Part shown: piece by piece, positions 9,882 through 21,831 of the stretch
Position numbering within the stretch: position 1 is the first letter of the stretch
How the letters are laid out: each line of letters starts with the position of its first letter
Assembly (NCBI GenBank): GCA_012064385.1
Contig: QRDG01000846.1
Location: 310,001-374,000 of the forward strand
Direction of reading: 5' to 3'
DNA from: Puccinellia tenuiflora
Taxonomy: Eukaryota; Streptophyta; Magnoliopsida; Poales; Poaceae
Length of the DNA stretch: 64,000 nucleotides
Translations under genes and position numbers: made by a program
The notes under the pieces: generated by a model
Told to the model about the DNA's origin: nothing
Seen by the model: the letters and a program-made list of their open reading frames with translations, nothing else
The model's database searches: none

Positions 9882-10583
9882 CAACTGCCAAGACTAGAGA
9901 TACATGCTTGGACAATGCCCAACCCGGACCAAGTCTACAATGAGAAAGCACATCCAAAAGACACCAACCGACCACACCTTGTCAACTGGTAGACTCTATG
10001 TTCCTAAGGCGGCGCCTCCAAGAATGGAGCGACACGAATGCGTTGTCGCCGCCTGGTCCAGAGAATGGACCAAGGACTTTTTCCCACAATCAAAGGACAC
10101 ATCGACATGGCGACACCTCCTAGAATATATGTGACGTCAGAAAATGTCTCTTTTTGCCAGAACCGATAATTGTGAGGCAAGGCTTTCGCTTAGTGATAAG
10201 GCCATCGACCACCAAACCAGTGTGGTTGTGGCTGGAATAGGCGGGGTAGTGTTCAAGGCTTCTCGACCATGACCGAACCAGTCTTGTCATCTCACATACC
10301 ACACAGTCAAGATATCCGACCAGCACCACGTGCCACGACACCTGCTGCCAAGTCACTTTCGCATCCACCACTTTCGGGGCCACCACTCTGGCATACCAAC
10401 ATAAACAAGCCCACCTGCCTTACACCAGAGATAGATTGAAAGCATGCCCTAGCTATCATGCTACTGCAGCTCCACAACCAACTTGAATCCCTCAGAATCA
10501 GCAACCTTGAGAGAAAGACGGAGCACGTAGCAAAATGCACACAAAGCAACAAAGGACGATGTGCCCAAGCTTCATAGAACACT
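9882..10583. other. intergenic DNA, no gene seen
   Basis: Continues the sequence left of the CACTA element. No ORF with family resemblance and no clear element ends. Confidence 0.4.
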
Positions 10584-11575
10584 TGTTAAAGTTTGTGTTG
10601 AATATGTGTATATACTACAGTTGGACTTAGATTACGCAGTAGGTTGTAGTATTGGAGTAAAGCACTGTAACCAGAGCCTCCTATATAAAGGTGCCAGTGG
10701 TAGCCACAATATGCTAGACGAGTTAGGCTAGAAGAAAGTTAGGTTAGACATAAGATCTCATTGAAGGACGGTCTGGTGCTTGTGGCATAGTCTCCAGATC
10801 AGCATGACGTTTTAAGATCCGACGTGTCTCTATAACGAGTCGGGCTTGTTGTTGATGGTACTATGATTAGTACATGGGGAGGAGCTCCCTAAGAATCCCC
10901 AATATATGTAGGTGTTGATCGCTAAACTACGCTATCAAAAATTATCTCTCTTTCTACTTTTTGCAATGATCTAATCGTGAGTGTGTGTAATAAGTGGTAT
11001 CAAAGGTGATGATGTGTTGGTTGTTCTGAAGGAAAGATGAGTTTCATATCGTAGCGAGGGACATGAGGGTGTGGGTTTGACCTCCCGCTGACGATACACG
11101 TATTTGGCGAACCATCTTTGCGATGGTGGGATAGGATCACGATGGGAGTCGACGACACGGTGTACCATTTTTATAGGGGATTGGAGCTCAGTGGGAAACG
11201 GTGGCACGAGCGGGAATAGACAGTGGGTACAGTGGTGTGGGTAGTTGGGAGGCGAGGCATCACGTCGGTTTAATGCCGGTGATGCGTGGGAATCCATACC
11301 GTTGTACGCCCCTGCCGTTGTGTCTGCGAAGCGACAGTGCCCGCATGGGAAACCGAGACAGACCTCTATGTCACTGTCATGATGAGCCTTTCTATCAAAG
11401 TATTATGTGATGGGTGTGTCGGACACCCCCGTGTCCACCCGAAGCTTGGGGATGGACAAGTGGTTGTCGGACAGTTTGTGGACTATCCAGACCGATGAGG
11501 ACGCTGATAGGAACCATTTTCGTGTCCAGGCGCCATTATACTGATGGGAGGCCGGTGGAGATGCTCTCAGATGGC
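10584..11575 (+). mobile_element. truncated LTR retrotransposon relic (LTR plus start of interior)
   Basis: TGTTAAAGTTTGTG at 10584 looks like an LTR start. A TATATAAAG box at 10682-10690 and a PBS-like TGGTATCAAAGG at 10995 (initiator tRNA-Met type with two mismatches) follow in the right order, suggesting an LTR of about 400 bp. No second LTR and no gag/pol motif were found. The interior is cut by the Copia insertion at 11581; what continues at 43071 could not be matched to it. Possibly a TRIM-type element. Confidence 0.45.
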
Positions 11576-12304
11576 CAGAATGAAAGGATCGTATGGGCTC
11601 CTAGAGGGGGGGGGGGGTGAATACGTGCCACACCAAATTTCGATACGTTTTCGATTTTAGGCTTAACACAAAGGTAAATTCTCTAGATATGCAACTACGG
11701 TGAATTTACCTATATGACAAGCAAGCAACTACGACTAGGCAAGTAAACACAATACAAGTAAAGGGAAATAAGGAATAGAGATAATCGAAGTAGAAGCACG
11801 CGGAGACAAGGATGTATTCCCGAGTTCCTCCTTGTTAAGGGAGTATGTCTCGTTGGAGGGGTGTGAGCTCGCCACTAAGGCCTGCTCAAGATGCCACAAA
11901 AGGCCTCACCCTATTCTCCGATGAACCGCACCCAAGGGTTTGGTTCACCTTCCACTATCGGAATCCTTCAAGGCGGAATCCGGAGCGTTTACAACGTTCT
12001 TGGGGCACACACCCACAACTTAATCGGGGGCTCCCAAATCAACAAATCTGTCACAATTACAACAAGTAATAAGCAAGAGAATCTAGGGTAACACAATGCT
12101 AACCCTAGAAACGAAATCCCTCAAGTGAATGAGGGGGAAATGAAGAACGGCTTGGTGAAGATGTAGATTCGGGCCTTCTCCTTCAATTCTCCAAAGATCA
12201 ACGAGTTTGGATGGAGGAATTGGGAGATCTAGTTGATTTGAGCTCTGAGAAATTAGGGTTCATAAATGCTGGTAGAGCTGGCTGGCTGGAGGTAGGTGGA
12301 GGGG

Positions 12305-12312
12305 TATTTATA
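12305..12312 (-). promoter_or_regulatory. TATA box of the Copia 3' LTR
   Basis: TATAAATA on the minus strand, directly downstream of the U3 palindrome array; the equivalent site in the 5' LTR is 38457-38464. Confidence 0.6.
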
Positions 12313-12349
12313 CCCCTCTGAAAAATCTGCCCGTTGGACTTCACTTGGA

Positions 12350-12760
12350 CCGGAGACTCCGGTGTAAACCGGAGACTCCGCCCAACTCCGGAACCTTTGA
12401 GTCTCCTGGCCAGACCGGAGACTCCGGTGTAAGAGGGCTGGAGACTCCGGTGTAAACCGGAGACTCCGCCCAACTCCGGAACCTTTGAGTCTCCTAGCCA
12501 GACCGGAGATTCCGGTCTTCTTGGGGGCGGAGACTCCGGGGTCCTTCTGGTATACCTCCGGTGGCCTATCCAGTACCACACCACACTTGTGTCTTCAAGG
12601 GCTCGATGCAGACAGGCCGGAGACTCCGGGGTCCAGAGGCCGGAGACTCCGGCCACCCCGGAAACTCCGGGCACCATCCGGGGTGCCTCCGGTGAACCAT
12701 CCAGTACCGCACCACACATTGGCACATGGCAGGAAAATCCAGGGACCAGAGACTCCGGCC
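12350..12760. repeat. CCGGAGACTCCGG palindrome array in the 3' LTR U3
   Basis: More than ten copies of the 13-bp palindrome or one-base variants lie at irregular spacing, partly as a longer unit that includes CGCCCAACTCCGGAACCTTT. The array ends about 40 bases upstream (minus sense) of the TATA box. Confidence 0.85.
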
Positions 12761-12929
12761 TGAGATTGGCCTGCAACAAGAGAACTCTGCCAAAACTTCC
12801 TTTTTGGTGGTTGATGCTCAGGGTAAAAATTATGTCAATAATCCTGCAGCACTTAGCATCATATTAGATAATCACTAGTGTTGTTAACTAACACACAAAA
12901 CCAACTAGGGTTTAGAAAATGCTCTTTCA

Positions 12930-12943
12930 ATCTCCCCCTTTTT
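12930..12943 (-). promoter_or_regulatory. polypurine tract of the Copia element
   Basis: AAAAAGGGGGAGAT on the minus strand, directly before the 3' LTR; the expected primer for plus-strand DNA synthesis. Confidence 0.8.
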
Positions 12944-13505
12944 GGTGTTAGATGACAACACTAGGATTTGCAAACAAATAGATCATATCATGTAAAAAAA
13001 ATTGCACCTCCCCCTAAATGTGTGCATATCAACAAGTTGCATATAAAGGGAAGCACACATATAGGAATAGAATACCACAAAGAAATATGACATGATATAT
13101 AGACAAGAACTTCATTTGCAAAACAAAGAGACATGTCATTATATGGGTTGAGTTTTGTGATAAAAATCATACCTTGTGCATAAGGATAAATAGATGATTC
13201 CAATGCATATCTCACCCCACAAATATCTCAACCATAGATAATATCCGACACCATGTCTCCTCAATAAATAACAAAGGCACCAAGATCCACATTTCACATA
13301 AAGATAGCAAATAAAGTTCAACACACATAGCACATAAGGTTCAACAAGCTAAAGATAAAGGGACACAAGCTTTCAAGAAATGGTAAAAGCAAGTGCTTGT
13401 GCCTGACCCATGCAAATCCCACGGATAACCTACTAGAACTTTTCTCCCCCTTTGGCATCGAGACACCAACAAGGAAGAAAAGCGATGCTAACGAGACCCA
13501 TAAAA

Positions 13506-15110
13506 TCACTCGGAGTCCTCCTCGGTGGCATCTCCGTCATCATCACCATCGTCATCATCGTCATACTCCAAACCACTAGCCTCATCATCATCATCATATT
13601 TAATCTCCTTCTCACCCATAGGTGCCTTGTCGGTGTTGCGCAAGGAAGAAGGCATAGAAGACACATCTTCAAAGTCAAAATCAGCCCACGGGAATTGCTT
13701 GGTATGCCACCGGTCATAGCTCAAGGTCTTCTCACTCCCGGATGAATCCTCAAGTGGATTGTCTTCAACCAATGGAGGAGGAGTCTTGTTCCTCTTCTTC
13801 TCCAACTCCCTGTACAACTTGTGTTGATTAGAGATAATCAACTTCCTTTCCTTGTAGGCTTGATGGTTTTCCTTGTGAAGGCACACATTCATGCGAATCA
13901 TCACCCTTTCGAACCAAGAGAGCTTCTTCATCTCCTTGGTCACATTCTCCTTGCCCTTGCTAATCCATGAGGGAGGGTCGGCATTCTTACTTCTCCTCGG
14001 TATGGGTGCCACATTTTCTTCTTCTTCATCACTAGAAGCAAAAGGGACTCGTGAAGGAGAACTTGAGGAAGAAGGCTTGTCATGCTTGAGAATTTGGAGA
14101 GTACCGGTCTTGTGCAAGGTGAAGTTCTCTTGATTAAGAGATGATACTTGGTCGAGAATTAGCTTCATCACATACGGTGCATAAATAGGAGTTTTCTTCC
14201 CATGACATCAATTTCAAACCCTTGGCAATTCACACCGGCATTGAGAACATCATAAGATTGGCGGAGAAGATTTACCAACCCACCACAAATAGCATCTAAA
14301 TTTCTGGCTTGAGGTGCAATATTGTACCGAAACATGCGAAGAAGAATGTTGAAGGTGGGTAGCAAGTCCTTGTTTGTACCTACGGAGGCCTTGTTGAGAT
14401 AGAGAGGAGCCAACCGACCCTTCTCATAGTGAAGGCCCTCCACATGCATTATCCTTCCTTTGGACTCCTCACTATTGCGAAACTCATACCCAAACAACTC
14501 ACCAAAGCGTGTCATAGTGGACTCGCACCGGATAGGCCCGGTCATCCACGTCAAAGTGACATCGGCATCCTTCCCAAACTGAACGGTGGCAAATAATTGA
14601 TGCACAATCTTGATATCAAAGTGTTGTTGAATGGACATGAGCTTCTCAAGCCCAAGCTTCCGTGCAATCCACACAGCCTCTTAAAAGTATGGCTTAGAGC
14701 TTAAGGAGGTGAGATTGAGCACCTTTTGCTCACAAACGGCCTTGGTTGTGGACAACTTTGCATAAATCTCCGTCATCACAAGTTCTTGTTCTTTCCTCCA
14801 AAAGAGCGGATTGTTGGAGTCTTGAGGCATGTCAAAGAACTGCTGCTCCCTCATACACCGAAAATCTACCTTGCCCAAGTCACGCACTGAGGAAATGTTC
14901 TCATAACGAGCCTTCTTAGCCCTCTCATTTTCAAGAAATGCAGCTTCAGCCTTTTTCTGTGCAGCCTCTCTAGCAGCAGCACCTCTGTCACGCTACACAC
15001 GACGGCCATCCTCTGTCTCGTCCAAATAGGCCCGAGAGCCCCTTTTTTCTTTCCGAGATGGTTTATTGGGGTTGTGAGCGGGGGTCTTGTACCTCCTGTT
15101 ATCTGTGAAA
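13506..15110 (-). pseudogene. extra 3' ORF (env-like position) of the Copia element
   Basis: A degenerate minus-strand reading frame downstream of pol. Segment 14681-14887 starts MRDLGKVDFRCM. Segment 14168-14674 (same frame, one stop between them) includes RFGELFGYEF and a leucine-rich middle. Segment 13506-14171 lies in another frame after an indel near 14200, in an A-rich run, and ends in a strongly acidic tail of aspartates (about 13506-13620). SIRE/Maximus elements carry an additional ORF in this place, often called env-like, of unproven role. No transmembrane segment or signal peptide is evident in what remains. The protein is broken by at least one stop and one frameshift, with further stops upstream of 14887. 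Confidence 0.6.
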
Positions 15111-16254
15111 AAGGAGATAGAGGATAGCATGGGGATAAGCATACATGTCCAGGAGAGGAAAAAGAAGCAGCAATTGGAGAGTCGAAAGCACTAAAAATTG
15201 ATCTACACCGGAGTTTCCGGTCTCAGGGGCCGGAGATTCCGGCCACACCGGAGTCTCCGGTCTTGGACAGACCGGAGTCTCCGGCCCTGAGGCAGGAAAC
15301 CTAGGGTTAGGTCAAAAATTGTTGCTAAAGACTCTAAAATTGTTACATCTAGATGAAAAAATGCCAGCTAAAGGATTCTACACCAAAAGGAACAAGAGTA
15401 CAACCCTCAATCCATCAACTAGGGAAACCTAGGGAGAAGGAGAGAGGAGGATACCATGGCCCTTCATGGTGGACACCAACAATGGGGAGAAGGGTCCCCG
15501 GTGTTGGAGAGGTGGAGGGGGCCGGTGGCACGGCGGACTCCGACGGCTGGGGGGTGGCCGGAGGGCACCTCCAGGCAGGGGTGGCGGCAGGGGTGGTTTT
15601 TGGAGTCGGGAGTGGAAGGAGAGTTGTGAAGCAACTCCCCACCCCGATCCCCTTTAGAGCCCCTGGAAACTGCCGAGACCGGAGTCTCCGGCCTAAGCAC
15701 ACCGGAGTCTCCGGTGTAACCGGAATCTCCGTGGCTTAGGGCGGAGACTTAGGTCAGACCGGAGTCTCCGGCCCCCACTGCTCAGAAATTCAATATATGG
15801 TGTTGGACATGTATGTGGCAAGAGGAGCAAGTTTTGGAGCAAGATGGGGCTTGGGATAGATTTCACAAACTGGGATGGTACTTCACACTCAACTTGCAAC
15901 AAACAAATTCAATAAATACCAAGATTGAGTGAGTTTCCCATAAGAACAAAAAGATTTGCAATAAAGGCCAATAAAACACCAAAAGAACCAACTCTTCATA
16001 AAGAAGAGGTCGGTGGCGAAGGCCACCATGTAAGAGTTTATGGCATGACACCGCGAAGATATATCTTGGGTTCATAACCAATACTCGTCATTTAAGCTCA
16101 CAATTTATGAATTGAAGATAGAGACAAATGAATTTTTACTTTAGGCATATTGGGGGGAGGGAGAGCCCAATTTATTAGGGCAACACTCCCCCTAAATTCA
16201 TGCCTACACCTAAACCAAATATATAGTCAACCTATAGATGAGTGTGCAAGATAG
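15111..16254 (-). other. non-coding interior of the Copia element between pol and the extra ORF
   Basis: No coding frame. Two clusters of CCGGAG[AT]CTCCGG palindromes lie at 15209-15290 (four copies) and 15678-15772 (four copies or variants). A purine-rich GGGGGGAGGGAGAG stretch occurs at about 16150. Confidence 0.6.
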
Positions 16255-16467
16255 TCAAGCCAAGCTCCTTGAATCCACGATATTTTGCTCATTCCTCAAA
16301 TAAGTGAATCATGCTTCATCAAGTGGCTTCGTGAATATATCGACAAGTTGGTCTTTGGTTGGCACATATGCTACCTCAATGTCTCCACGGGCAACATGAT
16401 CCCGAATGAAGTGATGACGAATCTCAATATGCTCGGTTCTTGAATGTTGTACCGGGTTATAGGCGAT
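16255..16467 (-). pseudogene. Copia RNase H C-terminal end, separated by insertion
   Basis: On the minus strand the frame resumes after the 16468-20211 insertion with YNPVQHSRTEHIEIRHHF and the conserved DIFTKPLDEA end of Copia RNase H. A TGA at 16309-16311 stops it early; the frame then continues for 17 codons to a second stop at 16255-16257, which is probably the original end of pol. Confidence 0.8.
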
Positions 16468-19400
16468 TGATGACACCCTGACCGTCTTGTCGGTGTCCGT
16501 CGGGTGTACCTGGTGAGCCCTTGTGTCGTCGCTTGTGTTGAATGTCGACTCCTTGGATGGTTTCTTCCGTGGCGGGAACAAAGTCCTGTCGTTGTCGACT
16601 GCCATCATCTCGAGCTGCTCGTCCATCCCAAAGAACTCAGAAATCCTGCTGAACTCGCGGTCGCAGCTGTCAGACCGGTCGAAGTCGCCTTTCACCGTGA
16701 TGACACCCTTTGGTCCCGGCATCTTGAGCAGGAGGTAGGCGTAATGTGGCACTGCCATGAACCTGGCGAAGGCCGGACGACCCAGTATGGCATGATATTG
16801 CGACTTCCAGTCGACTACCTCAAAGTCGATCGCCTCTCGCTGGAAGTTTTCGGGTGTGCCGAATATGACATCGAGTGTAATGGTTCCCATGGGCGTGACT
16901 GCTTGCCCTGGTACTATACCGTGGAAGGTATTTGCTGATGGCGTTAGGTTGGATGTTGACCTGTTCATCCTTCTCAGGGTGTCGGCGAAGATGATGTTTA
17001 TACCGCTGCCTCCATCCATGAACACCTTCTTCAAGGTGTACTCCCCGATTTGAGCTTCGACTACCAGAGCAGCGTGCCCGGGTCGTGGTATCGCCGGCGG
17101 GTGGTCCGCTCTGGAGAAAGTGATCGTTGTTTCTGATCCTCTCAAGTAATCGGGTACTGCAGGTGGATTGGTGAGTGCTTGGTAGACCTGGCGAGTGATG
17201 ATTTTCTGGGTCCTGTTGGAAGGACGTCCCTTCTGTATCATGTTGATCTGCCCACGTGCTGCCGGGAACGCGTTAGCAGGATCCTGCGGCTGTGGCTGTG
17301 GCTGTTGTTGCTGTTGCGGGTAGAAGGCCAGCGCTGCTTGCGCTGGGTTGGCGACTGGAGGAGGAGGTGGTGCCTGGAGGGCCAGCTGTGCGGCTGGCTG
17401 TGCCACGGGTGCTGCTTGATTATCGCGCTGTCCGTTCTGGGGGACTATTCGCGCGAACGCCCTGTATATCTTTTGCGCCTTTCTGCAATCCTTCAACAGG
17501 TGGCGGGATCCCCACTTGCCTGTTTCTGGGTCCCTGAACATGTGATGCTTGCAAGGTTGCTCTAACTCTTCTTCCTCAGTCAGTGGGCGTCTCCGCCACT
17601 CGCGCTTGCGACTTCCGTCTCTATGGTAGCTGCTGCCACCGTCCTGGTTGTATTGCCTTTCATTCTCACGGGGGGTTTCGAATCCCGCCGCTACTAACTC
17701 GATCGAGTCATTGCCGACGTAACGCGGCTTCTTCTTCAGGCGCCCTTCTCGCCAGTTGCTGGGTCCTGCTTCTTGCCTCGGGGATCGTGGTGCGTCACGA
17801 ACAGAGTCTTCTCCATCTGCCCATTGGTTGGCTATCTGCATGAGCTCGATCATGTTCCTCGGCCTAAGCCTACCGAACTCCTCACGGAGGTCGCGGCGGT
17901 AAACGCCGTGCATGAATGCATCCATCACCCTGTCCTCTGAGGTGGCTCCATCCATGGTGTTGCGAAGTAAGGTCCACCGCTGGATGTACGAACGGAGTGG
18001 CTCGTCTCGACCTTGCTTGCACGCCTGGAGCTCAATGAGGGTTGTTGGCCTTGCGTATGTCCCCAGAAAACTCTTCACAAAGGCGTTCCTGAACTCGTCC
18101 CAGGTGCTGAAAGCGTCCCTGGGCTGAGTGTTGAGCCACCCGCGAGCAGATCCCGTGAGCATCAACTGAATGTATTGCATGGCAGTAGTCGAAGTACCAC
18201 CTTGACAGCTGCATGCGATGAGGTAGTCTTCCAGCCAGTCCCTTGGGTCTTGCTTCCCATCATACTTGGGTGTCTCTGCTGTTAGCTTGAAGCCTTTCGG
18301 CATCTTCGTGTCGCGGATGTTGAAGCTGAAACATGCGGCTCCGCGTGGCTCGAAATCGTCGTCGTCGTAGTTGTTGGCTTGTGCACTCGCCGCTCGCAGC
18401 CGTCGACTGCGGTCCACCCTTCTCTGTGCGACGACGTTACGGACATCTTCGCCTGGCTGCGGCTGTCGCAGTCGAATTGGGGCTGGGTCTGCGAGTGGTG
18501 CGGGTTCACGATCGCGGCGGTCTCGATTCTCGTGCACCCTTCCTGCTGGTGCTGACTTCGCCAAGACTTCCTCGACTTCCTTGAGGGATTGAATTTGTCG
18601 CCTGTGGAGGCGGGCGTGGGCGTCACCCTCCGGCGGCTGTGTTAGTCGCAGGTAGGTTTCGACCGCCATGAGGGCCGAAGCGGGTGTCTTGGGGACGGGG
18701 ATTCCGTCCGCATCTTCCGTCATGAACGACGACTCCAGATTGCGAGTGAGGTGGACGCGATCGGCTTCTGGCACCCGTGGCATGCGAGCCCTGTGACGTC
18801 CTCCTTGCGAGACTTCCTCCGATCCGGCCAAGAACGAGTGTGCTGCCCTCCTGGCACTCGACGCGTCGGCTAGTTCTTTGCGCCGAATCAGATCGGCTTT
18901 CTCTTGGCGAACTCGCTCGGACTCCTTCCAAAGCAAGTATTGGACCGCCAGTTGGTCTTCTCGGGGTTCATCTGGTGAAGGGAACGTGCCCTCGTCCACG
19001 TGCTTCATGGCCTGGATCGCCATCTCCCGAGTGATGGTGAGCCTTGTCACCCTGTCCGGCATGGTTACCTCCAGCGGGTATACGTGTTCCCCGCCGTTGG
19101 ATCGTGCTGGGCTGGCCATATAGACTTGCGCGGGGTACACCCGTCGAGTGGGGCTGATGCTCCCAGTCCTGCTTCCTTCGTCCGAGCTATGCTCAGAGTC
19201 GAAAATCACAGCAACGTGGCGGGTGCCACGGTCACTGCTACTGGCGATTCCGCGACGCAGAGGCGCGGTTGGCGTAGGCGAAATTGGCGTAAATTTTGGC
19301 TTCGTCCGAGGCGCGGACAAGAAGGTCGGAGTAGACTTGTTCCGCGCCAAGGTCGCAGTAGATGCGATTTTTCTGGCAACCGCGGGTGTGGTCACCGCAG

Positions 19401-19743
19401 TCGCCTTTGACGCGGTCATAGATGGTGCTGACGCAGTCGAAGTAGACACGATCTTCACGGCAGTCGACGGCACGATCGCCGTGGCGGGTGAAGCCGCGGT
19501 CGGCGCAGTCGGTGTAGATGCTGGCGCGTCCGCCGCGCGCAACGTGGCCAGCGTGGGCCGGAGCGTTCCGCGACTGTCCACGAGATAGTGCAGACTACCG
19601 AAGGTAATCCACGTGCTCTGCTGCACCTCAGCGTACGCCGGGAGATCCGCCGGCGAGTGGTGGACGAACTCGAGGAAGCCGGTGTAGATCGACTCCCTGG
19701 CGCTGATGCCGTTCTTCATTGTTGATGAGGCCGGCGCAACCAT
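16468..19743 (-). CDS. Tat-type Gypsy gag and aspartic protease, open frame, truncated
   Basis: The likely start is the ATG at 19743, just after the PBS (MVAPASSTMKNGISARES). A long alanine/threonine-rich region follows, then the retrotransposon gag domain (DPRDWLEDYLIAC ... GSARGWLN ... FVKSFLGTYARP), a basic linker, a glutamine/proline-rich stretch, and a retroviral-type protease core with DGGSGINII in place of the DTG/DSG triad and the GIVPG and ILGRPAFARF strands. The frame is open for about 1090 codons, which is unusual for a plant retroelement copy, and runs on in frame across the insertion border into the Copia RNase H end at 16309. Gag would form particles and the protease would cleave the polyprotein, but without pol the unit is not autonomous. 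Confidence 0.8.
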
Positions 19744-19762
19744 GACTCCAACGATCTGTTCT

Positions 19763-19780
19763 TTCCCACAGACGGCGCCA
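19763..19780 (-). promoter_or_regulatory. PBS of the single-LTR Gypsy insertion
   Basis: TGGCGCCGTCTGTGGGAA on the minus strand, two bases from the LTR. TGGCGCC is a typical start of Gypsy primer sites; the matching tRNA was not identified. Confidence 0.65.
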
Positions 19781-19782
19781 AT

Positions 19783-20211
19783 TGACGAGGAGTGGACTCG
19801 GCAAATCCCAAGGTTGTACACCCCGGGTTGATTGAGGGGGAGAGAGAGAGAACGTTGGTGGCTGTGACGGCTAACAGGGGGCGAGTTTTACCCAGGTTCG
19901 GCCCCTCGAGATGAGGTAAAGACCTACTCCTGCTTGTCTGGAATTATTGAGGTGGCTACAATGGCGAGATGCAATCTCGCTAGGGTTCGCTTGCTGATTG
20001 CTTGACCTAGACGACGCACCCTCCTGGCCTTTATATCACAGGCCAGGTCTCGGGTGGACGGTGCAGATTGCACGTTACAAGATAGGGAGAACCATCACCG
20101 GCCTAACCGACTACTTGGGCCACACGGTACACTTCATGGGCTTCAATGGGCTTCTCTTGGCGTGACCCAGATACCACCACCGTGGGACACCCGAAAGGTA
20201 GCCCCACGACA
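19783..20211 (-). repeat. single LTR of the Gypsy insertion
   Basis: A 429-bp TG...CA repeat next to the PBS. No second copy occurs at 16468 or elsewhere in the window. Confidence 0.75.
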
Positions 20212-20216
20212 GCGAT

Positions 20217-21831
20217 CTTGATAGCACTCTCATTGTCACACAAAAGAGGCACTTTGTCACAATTGACACCGTATTCCTTTAAAGTTTGCCTCATCCATAA
20301 CAATTGAGTGCATGCACTAGCGGCGGCCACATACTCGGCTTCGGCGGTGGAGAGAGAGATGCAACTCACCAAGGACCTACCAAGAAATTGGCAATCGCCG
20401 GAAGTTGATTTCCTATCATCTTGATCACCGGCCCAATCCGAATCCGTGTACCCACTAAGAGTGAAAGATGAATCCCTTGGGTACCACAAACCAAACCTTG
20501 GGGTATGAATCAAATATCGTAGGATTCTCTTGACCGCCAACATGTGGCTTTCCTTAGGAGCCGCTTGATACCTTGCACACACACCTACACTTAACACAAT
20601 ATCAAGTCTAGATGCACAAAGGTAAAGCAACGAACCAATCATGGAGCGGTAGAGCTTTTGATCCACATCTATACCCTTTGGGTTAAGTTGTAGATGGCAT
20701 TTGGTATCCATAGGAGTCTTCTTCTCCTTAGCATCCGCCATTTTAAACTTCTTGAGCATGTCTTGGATATACTTTGGTTGGCTAATGAAAGTCCCTCCTC
20801 TCAATTGCTTGATCTCAAATCCAAGGATGAACTTCAACTCACCCATCATGGACATCTCAAACCTATCGGTCATAAGCTTTGAAAATTCATCATTAAAAGC
20901 TTTGTTAGATGAGCCAAAGATAATATCATCAACATATAGTTGGCATATGAAAAGCTCCCCTTTAACCCTCTTAGTAAAAAGAGTGGGATCAATTTGCCCA
21001 ACTTCAAATCCACGGTCTAACAATAACTCTCTAAGGTGCTCATACCACGCACGTGGGGCTTGTTTAAGTCCATAGAGCACCTTATCAAGTTTGTAGACAT
21101 GGTTAGGGAAGTTGAGGTCCTCGAACCCCGGGGGTTTCATAACGAACACCAACTCCTTTAAGGGACTATTGAGAAAAGCACTTTTAACATCCATTTTTTG
21201 CAATTTAAAGTTATAACGGGATGCATAAGCAAGAACGATACGGATGGACTCAAGGCGAGCCACGGGAGCATAGGTCTCTCCAAAATCAATGCCTTCAACT
21301 TGAGAGTATCCTTGAGCCACCAATCTAGCCTTGTTCCTCACAACCATGCCATGTTCATCTTGCTTGTTCTTGAAAATCCATTTTGTGCCAATAACATTGC
21401 TGCACTCCTTTGGCTTCTCAACTAACTTCCAAACTTTATTGCGCTCGAAATTGTTGAGCTCTTCATGCATAGCTTCCAACCAATCCGGATCTTCAATAGC
21501 TTCGGACACTTTCTTAGGTTCCACCATGGCAATGCGAGCTTGATGATTACTAAAGTTTGCCAATTGCCTCCGGGTGGACACCTTGCCTCTCACATCACCA
21601 ATCACCTTCTCTAGAGTATGCTCATGAAGTTCCATGGTTCTTGCAACTCTATCTCGACGATGGGCTTCGATATCCTCATTGCATCTTGGAGGTATCACTT
21701 GATCATCTTGATCATTTGTGTCCCCGTCTTGACCGGAGTGTTGACCTTGGTCCTCAGAATGCATGGCATCATCATTGGAAGAGAAAGATGGACCAAGATC
21801 CTGACCAGCGCTCCCTTCAACTTGAAGTAGA
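20217..21831 (-). pseudogene. Copia reverse transcriptase and RNase H
   Basis: The minus frame carries the Copia RT order: DPDWLEAMHEELNNFERN, KARLVAQGYSQ, TYAPVARLESIR, KMDVKSAFLN, YGLKQAPRAWYE and the catalytic YVDDIIFGSS. RNase H follows with SGYTDSDWAGDQDDRKSTSG, STAEAEYVAA and CDNESAIKIA, where the Gypsy insertion cuts it. RT copies element RNA to DNA and RNase H removes the RNA. This part is open over about 500 codons. It is shifted against the upstream integrase frame near 21830-21890, exactly where three CCGGAG palindromes lie. Confidence 0.88.

Larger units (their letters stand above)
11581..12929 (-). repeat. 3' LTR of the Copia element
   Basis: A 1349-bp TG...CA repeat, uninterrupted, equal at its ends to the split right LTR. 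On the minus strand the U3 starts at 12929, carries an array of CCGGAGACTCCGG palindromes (12350-12760) and then a TATAAATA box at 12305-12312. Confidence 0.88.
16468..20211 (-). mobile_element. Gypsy gag-protease insertion with one LTR and perfect target duplication
   Basis: The insertion splits the Copia RNase H and is flanked by GCGAT on both sides (16463-16467, 20212-20216). On the minus strand it starts with an LTR (TGTCGTGGGGCTACC..., 20211 to 19783, with a TATAAAG box at 20031-20037), then a PBS (19763-19780), then gag and protease, and ends at 16468 within the coding region in ...GTGTCATCA. There is no second LTR and no RT, integrase or RNase H. Both termini are TG/CA. Confidence 0.8.

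Noticed and set aside
12198..12867. Several 90-190-codon ORFs with GVSGL or RPETPGS repeats
   Set aside because: Caused by the CCGGAGACTCCGG palindrome array, which reads open in several frames of both strands.
13560..13600. Trinucleotide microsatellite of possible regulatory role
   Set aside because: The TCATCA run is simply the aspartate-rich tail of the extra ORF read on the other strand.
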